This document shows, piece after piece, positions 50,501 through 58,500 of a DNA stretch of 64,000 nucleotides. The position numbers and the translations under genes were made by a program. Source of the stretch: Ashinkailepas kermadecensis (taxonomy: Eukaryota; Arthropoda; Thecostraca; Neolepadidae); contig JAOTOM010002648.1 of NCBI GenBank assembly GCA_034440615.1, positions 1 through 64,000 of the forward strand. Direction: 5' to 3'. Position 1 is the stretch's first letter; each line of letters starts with the position of its first letter. The notes under the pieces were generated by a model. That model saw only the letters and a list, made by a program, of their open reading frames with translations, searched no databases and was not told where the DNA came from.

Positions 50501-52490
50501 GTGACGTCTGTATCAGGTTAGGACGTTGCCTCCGAAGGAGACCCAGACGGAGCTGCACGACATTAACGTGAAGCAACTGGAACTGGAGCGACAGGGAGTG
50601 GAGCTGGAGAAGACCATCCGACAGCTCACACAGCTGGAGGCCAAACAACAGAAAGGTACCACCAAGCGTCAATAGGCTAACTTATCACATGCTCAACTCA
50701 GCGCATGCAACTGCCTGCTGCCGGGCGGTGTGTCCAAATTCGGAAATTTTGTTGGGAAACGGCACATGGCATGACAACTATTTGCATCCGGTGAGATATT
50801 TATCTCCGTGTTGACGCCTTCCATTGGTGTATGTCAGTGCAACCAAGAAATGGACACGTGACGATAACACAGCTGGCATGAGTTACCTTCAATTGCCGCT
50901 TATAGAAGCCAAGAAATGGACACGTGACGATAACACAGCTGGCATGAGTTACCTTCAATTGCCGCTTATAGAAGCCAAGAAATGGACACGTGACGATAAC
51001 ACAGCCGGCATGAGTTACCTTCAATTGCCGCTTATAGAAGCCAAGAAATGGACACGTGACGATAACACAGCTGGCGTGAGTTACCTTCAATTGCCGCTTG
51101 TAGAAGCCAAGAAATGGACACGTGACGATAACACAGCCGGCATGAGTTACCTTCAATTGCCGCTTATAGAAGCCAAGAAATGGACACGTGACGATAACAC
51201 AGCCGGCATGAGTTACCTTCAATTGCCGCTTGTAGAAGCCAAGAAATGGACACGTGACGATAACACAGCTGGCATGAGTTACCTTCAATTGCCGCTTATA
51301 GAAGCCAAGAAATGGACACGTGACGATAACACAGCTGGCGTGAATTACCTTCAATTGCCGCTTGTAGAAGCCAAGAAATGGACACGTGACACTAACACAG
51401 CTGGCATGAGTTACCTTCAATTGCCGCTTATAGAAGCCAAGAAATGGACACGTGACGATAACACAGCTGGCATGAGTTACCTTCAATTGCCGCTTGTAGA
51501 AGCCAAGAAATGGACACGTGACGATAACACAGCCGGCATGAGTTACCTTCAATTGCCGCTTATAGAAGCCAAGAAATGGACACGTGACGATAACACAGCT
51601 GGCGTGAGTTACCTTCAATTGCCGCTTGTAGAAGCCAAGAAATGGACACGTGACGATAACACAGCTGGCATGAGTTACCTTCAATTGCCGCTTATAGAAG
51701 CCAAGAGATGGACACGTGACGATAACACAGCTGGCGTGAGTTACCTTCAATTGCCGCTTGTAGAAGCCAAGAGATGGACACGTGACGATAACACAGCCGG
51801 CATGAGTTACCTTCAATTGCCGCTTATAGAAGCCAAGAGATGGACACGTGACGATAACACAGCTGGCGTGAGTTACCTTCAATTGCCGCTTGTAGAAGCC
51901 AAGAGATGGACACGTGACGATAACACAGCTGGCATGAGTTACCTTCAATTGCCGCTTGTAGAAGCCAAGAAATGGACACGTGACGATAACACAGCTGGCA
52001 TGAGTTACCTTCAATTGCCGCTTATAGAAGCCAAGAGATGGACACGTGACGATAACACAGCCGGCATGAGTTACCTTCAATTGCCGCTTATAGGTTTCGC
52101 AGTGATGCTGGGCCGTACATAGCTCTGGAGTCATGTTATTCAGTTGCGTAAAATGTGCATGATGTACCATCGAACATTTCGGTTTCATCTTTAGTACCAA
52201 AATTAGAAGTTGTTTATTTACATCTGACGCTCAGGTGAAAATACATTTCGACGCACGGTTGGCGGGACATGCAATGTGTGCTGTACGCAATGCAATGCAA
52301 CAGCCGAACGTGTTGTGATGGAAGTGTTACGGTGGGCAGAGCTGGACAGCACGGCACCGTACGGGCTGGACATCGAGGACATGATTCTGCAGCTGTTCGA
52401 CCTGGTCAATGAGAAAAACGCCCTCTTCCGTCGACAGGCCGAACTGATGTACATGTGAGTGGTCGCATATATATATACAATGTTTACACG

Positions 52491-52573
<83 letters not shown>

Positions 52574-55500
52574 TATATATATAGAGGCAAAGTTTGGTGG
52601 CGTATTGTTCCCCATGCAAGTCTCATTGAATACAACGGCCAGCTGTGCGCTTATTATCTTTTTGTTTGCTGTTTCAATTATTCGTATTATTTTTCGTGTT
52701 TCTTCGTCATGTCGGTGTATGATGTTTTCAATATTCATGGTAAGAAATATATAGACATAGACAAATATATAGACAAGAAATATATCCATATTTCATTTCA
52801 TTTCCTTTCAGCTGTCAACGTTTCGTCTAACATAAGACATTTTTAAGACTAAGGTCATTGGTCATGTCTTATTGTCAATATGAAAAAACAGGCATCACAT
52901 CTCGTGCTTAGCTATATGAGGGTTTTACATGGGTTTGGACTCGACTAGAGAGACGAGAGAGAGAGAGGAGGAGGTGTGTTGGCCTCCCACAGCATGCCTA
53001 TTCCCTCCATTTCACCTCCGACCATCAACTGTGACATACTCTCTGGGGCCTGTCGCAGACCACACGTTATATCTGCATCCTACCGTGTCCGGTATTATGG
53101 CCCGCTTGGTTTCTCCGCTCGGTTTCTCTGCCACCACTGGTAGTGAATAAGAAAATTGATTGCGGACGTCATTGCATGCTACAATTAAAGAGGCTTGAAA
53201 ACGCCAGTCGTTGTCACGTTCGAGGTTCCTTGTCAAATTCAAGTGCCCTTAGTGTTTGTCATGGGTGCCCAAGCACATCCAGCACACACGAGAGTAAACA
53301 ATTTCCCCTTGTCTGTGACACATCTACACTCGCCTTGTTACCTGATGTTTTGGTCTATAGTGTGGCTGTCAGTCTGCGTCGTACCCTGCCCTATACATAC
53401 CTGGTGGCGAGGAATGCCCAGTGAGGTAACACTGGTGCTGGATGTTGGTATCAGTAGTGGTGGTGTATGGCCAGATCACCAGTTGAACGCGTGTTGATCT
53501 GGGCTACAGAGTCGTGTTCACCGTGTACCGACCTGGGTCACTGAGTCGTGTTCACTGTGTGTTGGCCTGGGCACTGAGTCGTGTTTACCGTTTGTTGACC
53601 TGGGATTCAGAGATTGGGTGACCTTTGTCGACGAGGAGTGCTGAGCTGTGTTGTCGGCAGGCGGCGGCAGCACCGACTGGAGGAGGAGCATGCCGAACTG
53701 GAGTACGAGATCCGCTGTCTGATGATGAAGGCCGACCCTTTGAAGACAGACACTGAGCGAGAGCGCGAGCAACAGCTCATCGACCGGTCAGTTGGCGAGA
53801 CACGAGCGGGAGCAGTAGTGGCCAGGGACTGAGACTGGGACAGTAGTGGCCGAGGACTGGGACAGTAGTGGCCGGGGACTGGGACAGTAGTGGCCGGGGA
53901 CTGGGACAGTAGTGGCCGGGGACTGGGACAGTAGTGGCCGGGGACTGCCCACAGTAGTGGCCGAGGACTGGGACAGTAGTGGCCGGGGACTGGGACAGTA
54001 GTGGCCGGGGACTGCCGACAGTAGTGGCCGGGGACTGCCCACAGTAGTGGCCAGGGACTGGGACAGTAGTGACCAGGGACTGGAACAGTAGTGGCCGGGG
54101 ACTGGGACAGTAGTGGCCGGGTACTGGGGCAGTAGTGGCCGGGACTGGGGCAGTAGTGGCCGGGGACTGGGACAGTAGTGGCCGGGTACTGGGACAGTAG
54201 TGGTCGGGGACTGGGACAGTAGTGGCCAGGTACTGGGACAGTAGTGGTCGGGGACTGGGACAGTAGTGATCGGGTACTAGGACAGTAGTGGTCGGGGACT
54301 GGGACAGTAGTGGTCATGGACTGGGATAGTAGTGGCGGGGTACTGGGACAGTAGTGGCGGGGTACTGGGACAGTAGTGGTCGGGGACTGGGACATTAGTG
54401 GCCAGGGACTGGGGCAATAGTGGCCGGGAACTGGGACATTAGTGGCCGGGGACTGGGACAATAGTGGCCGAGGACTGGTACAGTAGTGTCCGGGGACTGG
54501 GACAGTAATGGCCGGGTACTGGGACAGTAGTGGTCGGGGACTGGGACAGTAGTGATCGGGACTGGGACAGTAGTGGCCGGGTACTGGGACAGTAGTGGTC
54601 GGGGACTGGGACAGTAGTGGCCGAGGACTGGGACAGTAGTGGCCGGGGACTGGGACAGTAGTGGCCAGGGACTGGGACAGTAGTGGCCAATGACTGGGAC
54701 AATAGCGGCCGAGGACTGGGACAATAGTGTCCGGGAGAAGAAACAGCAGTGGCCGGGAACTGGGACAGTAGTGGTCGCCGACGGGGACAATAGTGTCCGG
54801 GAGAAGAAACAGTAGTGGCCAGGGACTGGGGCAGTAGTGGCCGAGGACTGGGGGAGTAGTGGCCAGGGACTGGGACAGTAGTGGCCTGGTACTGGGGCAG
54901 TAGTGGCCGGGTACTGGGACAGTAGTGGCCGAGGACTGGGACGGTAGTGGCCGGGGATTGGGACAGTAGTGCCCGGTAGAAGAAACAGTAGTGGCCAGGG
55001 ACTGGGACTGTAGGGGCCGGGAACTGGACCATAACTTTCATGTGTGCGTGGGGTGGGATGAAGTTGGTGAGCAGCTATTTGCGCCGTTAAAGTGCCTAGC
55101 CGATGCCTATTTGTTTGCTATATGCATTGCTACCAGGACCGGCATGCCCAGCTGCAATTATCTTGTCCTACGCCTCTCAAGTTCACGTGGCTTCCAGCAG
55201 CACATCCCGCTTTTGCAAACTGCGTATGTCCTGCCATCATCCCACTGGAGGAGAGTGTATGCATGGTGTATGTATGTGTATGTAGGAGTGGTTTGCCTGA
55301 TGGTGTCTGTTACATGGCATGCGCTCCTGTAGCCCGCACTGACGTAGCCGCTAATCGCCGACCCGCCCGTGGTTGGCGTATGTTGTGCACAAGCGTGCGA
55401 TATCGGACTGTTGGCCCGGCTCAGTACGGTCTGCTGGTCCCTCTCCTCGCTCCTGGTCCGTTCGTGCGATGTCGGACCGTTGGCCCGGCTCAGTACGGCC

Positions 55501-58500
55501 TGCTGGTCCCTCTCCTCGCTCCTGGTCCGTTCGTGCGATATCGGACTGTTGGCCCGGCTCAGTACGGTCTGCTGGTCCCTCTCCTCGCTCCTGGTCCGTT
55601 CGTGCGATATCGGACCGTTGGCCCGGCTCAGTACGGTCTGCTGGTCCCTCTCCTCGCTCCTGGTCCGTTCGTGCGATATCGGACTGTTGGCCCGGCTCAG
55701 TACGGTCTGCTGGTCCCTCTCCTCGCTCCTGGTCCGTTCGTGCGATATCGGACTGTTGGCCCGGCTCAGTACGGTCTGCTGGTCCCTCTCCTCGCCCCTG
55801 GTCCGTTCGTGCGATATCGGACTGTTGGCCCGGCTCAGTACGGTCTGCCGGTCCCTCTCCTCGCTCCTGGTCCGTTCGTGCGATATCGGACTGTTGGCCC
55901 GGCTCAGTACGGTCTGCCGGTCCCTCTCCTCGCTCCTGGTCCGTTCGTGCGATATCGGACTGTTGGCCCGGCTCAGTACGGTCTGCTGGTCCCTCTCCTC
56001 GCTCCTGGTCCGTTCGTGCGATATCGGACTGTTGGCCCGGCTCAGTACGGTCTGCTGGTCCCTCTCCTCGCTCCTGGTCCGTTCGTGCGATATCGGACTG
56101 TTGGCCCGGCTCAGTACGGTCTGCTGGTCCCTCTCCTCGCTCCTGGTCCGTTCGTGCGATATCGGACCGTTGGCCCGGCTCAGTACGGTCTGCTGGTCCC
56201 TCTCCTCGCTCCTGGTCCGTTCGCGTGAGACACTCTGTGTCCGAGATGCTGTGAAGTATCGTGCCGTCCGCTGTGTCCTGGTAGGTGGATCCTTCCTTCT
56301 TTCTCTGCTCCTCGGGGTACCGATAACCTCGTGAATAGTACGTTCATCTCCCAACTGTAAGGTATCAGGTTCAAATCTCGCCGGCTGCTTATATTTCAGC
56401 TTCCCCGCGGCCACTCAGCGTAAATGTGGCGACACCACATGGTATATGTAGTCGGATCTATGTGCACCGAATGCTAAATATTACCACGCGCGCCGTAAAG
56501 GAACCAAATGTGTCCTCTTCATTCCCTTGTTTTGATGCTTTTCTATTCTGCTATTCTGTCTCCAAATCGTCCTTGGGTCCCCACGTGGACATACATTCCT
56601 GGGTCCCCCACGTGCACACACATGTCCGGGTACCCCACGTGCACATACATGTCTGGGTACCCCACGTGCACATACATGTCTGGGTACCCCACGTGCACAT
56701 ACATGTCTGGGTACCCCACGTGCACATACATGTCTGGGTACCCCACGTGCACATACATGTCTGGGTACCCCACGTGCACATACATGTCCGGGTACCCCAC
56801 GTGCACATACATGTCTGGGTACCCCACGTGCACATACATTTCTGAGTGCCCCACTTGCACATACATGTCTGGGTACCCCACGTGCACATAAATTTTTATT
56901 GCTTTCGTCTTTATCTGTTTTCTGTCATTTTGCGTCTGCAATATCCCCTTTGTCCGACACATAGATATCCTGATCCCTGATGTCCTGTGATGACCTGAAG
57001 TAGTCTTCGATGTTCAAAATGACGATCATTGTCTCACCTTAAGGCCTACGAAGGCAATCATCTTCGACCATATGGCTCGGCAATGGCATCTAATCAAATG
57101 ATGCCAACGTTTTCTAATGGAGTCATCAAGCAGTTAGCAGGCAATTATCAAGACGATAATTTTTGAAATTTCAGTTTGAAATGTGTTCATGTTTGCATAC
57201 ACAAAAATACGTTCAACATCACATTTTTATTTTTCTATAACTAGTACTGGTTAGATGTGAAGGGTAAATGGCGATGAGAATGCAAATGCAGTTAACTTAA
57301 TAGTATGGAAACATCCACCTTAGTCGCCTTGTACCGCTATTTCAGCGTATCGCATTGCGCACCTTCCGTGTCACAGTTGCCCGGAGAATGATCGCGAATG
57401 CCAAAACGTTGGCTTCATCATGCAAATGTGTGTAATTGGCAGATTCACAGAGAGCCCAGTCAATCGCAATACTTGCGCTGATTTTCAGCCGGCAAAGATA
57501 AGTAACTTGCCCTTATCTTTAGCTTTAGCTTATTATTAGATGATTTGCGATGTACTGTTCTCTTGCGTCAGGTGATTTAATATGGTGCAGCCTACTAACC
57601 GTTTTAGATAGGGCTCATCCATTTTAGCCGAGTATGTTCACGTGTTCGGCGTACAGCAAGAAACAGTCATGGAGTACGAGAGGCCACTACTTCCAAATAG
57701 TACTTCCGGGCAACACTTCAATATCGAACACGAAAACGTTTTTTCTTGTTTATTAAATTGTTCTTGCGTTGAACAACATGAAAATGAATATCGTTAAGTT
57801 TATCGTCAGCAATGTGAGCCTTCGTGTCCGGGTTTTGAAGACAGGTCTGAAAAAGCTCGTTCCGGCATAATACTTGTCATGTCAAAGCTGAGGTTATCTC
57901 CTTAATAACTTATTTTTGACGGCCGGGAGGGGCACTTTATAGGCTAAGCGGAAGGGATTGCAGTTATTTTCCCCGTTAAAAATTATCAGGGCATAATTTC
58001 ACCTGGTCTAGAGACCATGTATATCGTATTACATATTGTAATTGTACGTAACGGTACGTTTATAGAGCATGAGTTTCTTTTCGTTTGACACGTGGTCTGC
58101 GTTTCTGGAGTTATTTCCCTCATTTTAGTCATCTCGTTTTATCTCATGTTTGAATGGAATTTCCTCCTTTTCCTAGATATCGTAGTCCAGTTGGTCTGGG
58201 ACGTGTCGGTGTTCTATTCCCTGAGACTGGTATGTGTCGGTGTTCTGTCCCCTGAGACTGGTATGTGTCGGTGTTCTATTCCCTGAGACTGGTATGTGTC
58301 GGTGTTCTGTCCCCCGAGACTGGTATGTGTCGGTGTTCTGTCATCTGAGACTGGTGTGTGTCGGTGTTCTATTCACTGATACTGGTATGTGTCGATGTTC
58401 TGTCCCCTGAGACTGGTATGTGTCGGTGTTCTGTCCCCTGAGACTTGTATGTGTCTGGGCGCTAAATGACCAAACCTGGTCGATGCACCCTAAAACTCAA

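Noticed and set aside
50800..52200. 432- and 466-codon open frames on opposite strands
   Set aside because: Both are products of the same 66-bp intronic array, with no non-repeat domain or splice evidence.
55092..56414. Several 290-420-codon open frames in the 69-bp array
   Set aside because: Open in more than one frame on both strands because the period is 69; no recognisable protein.
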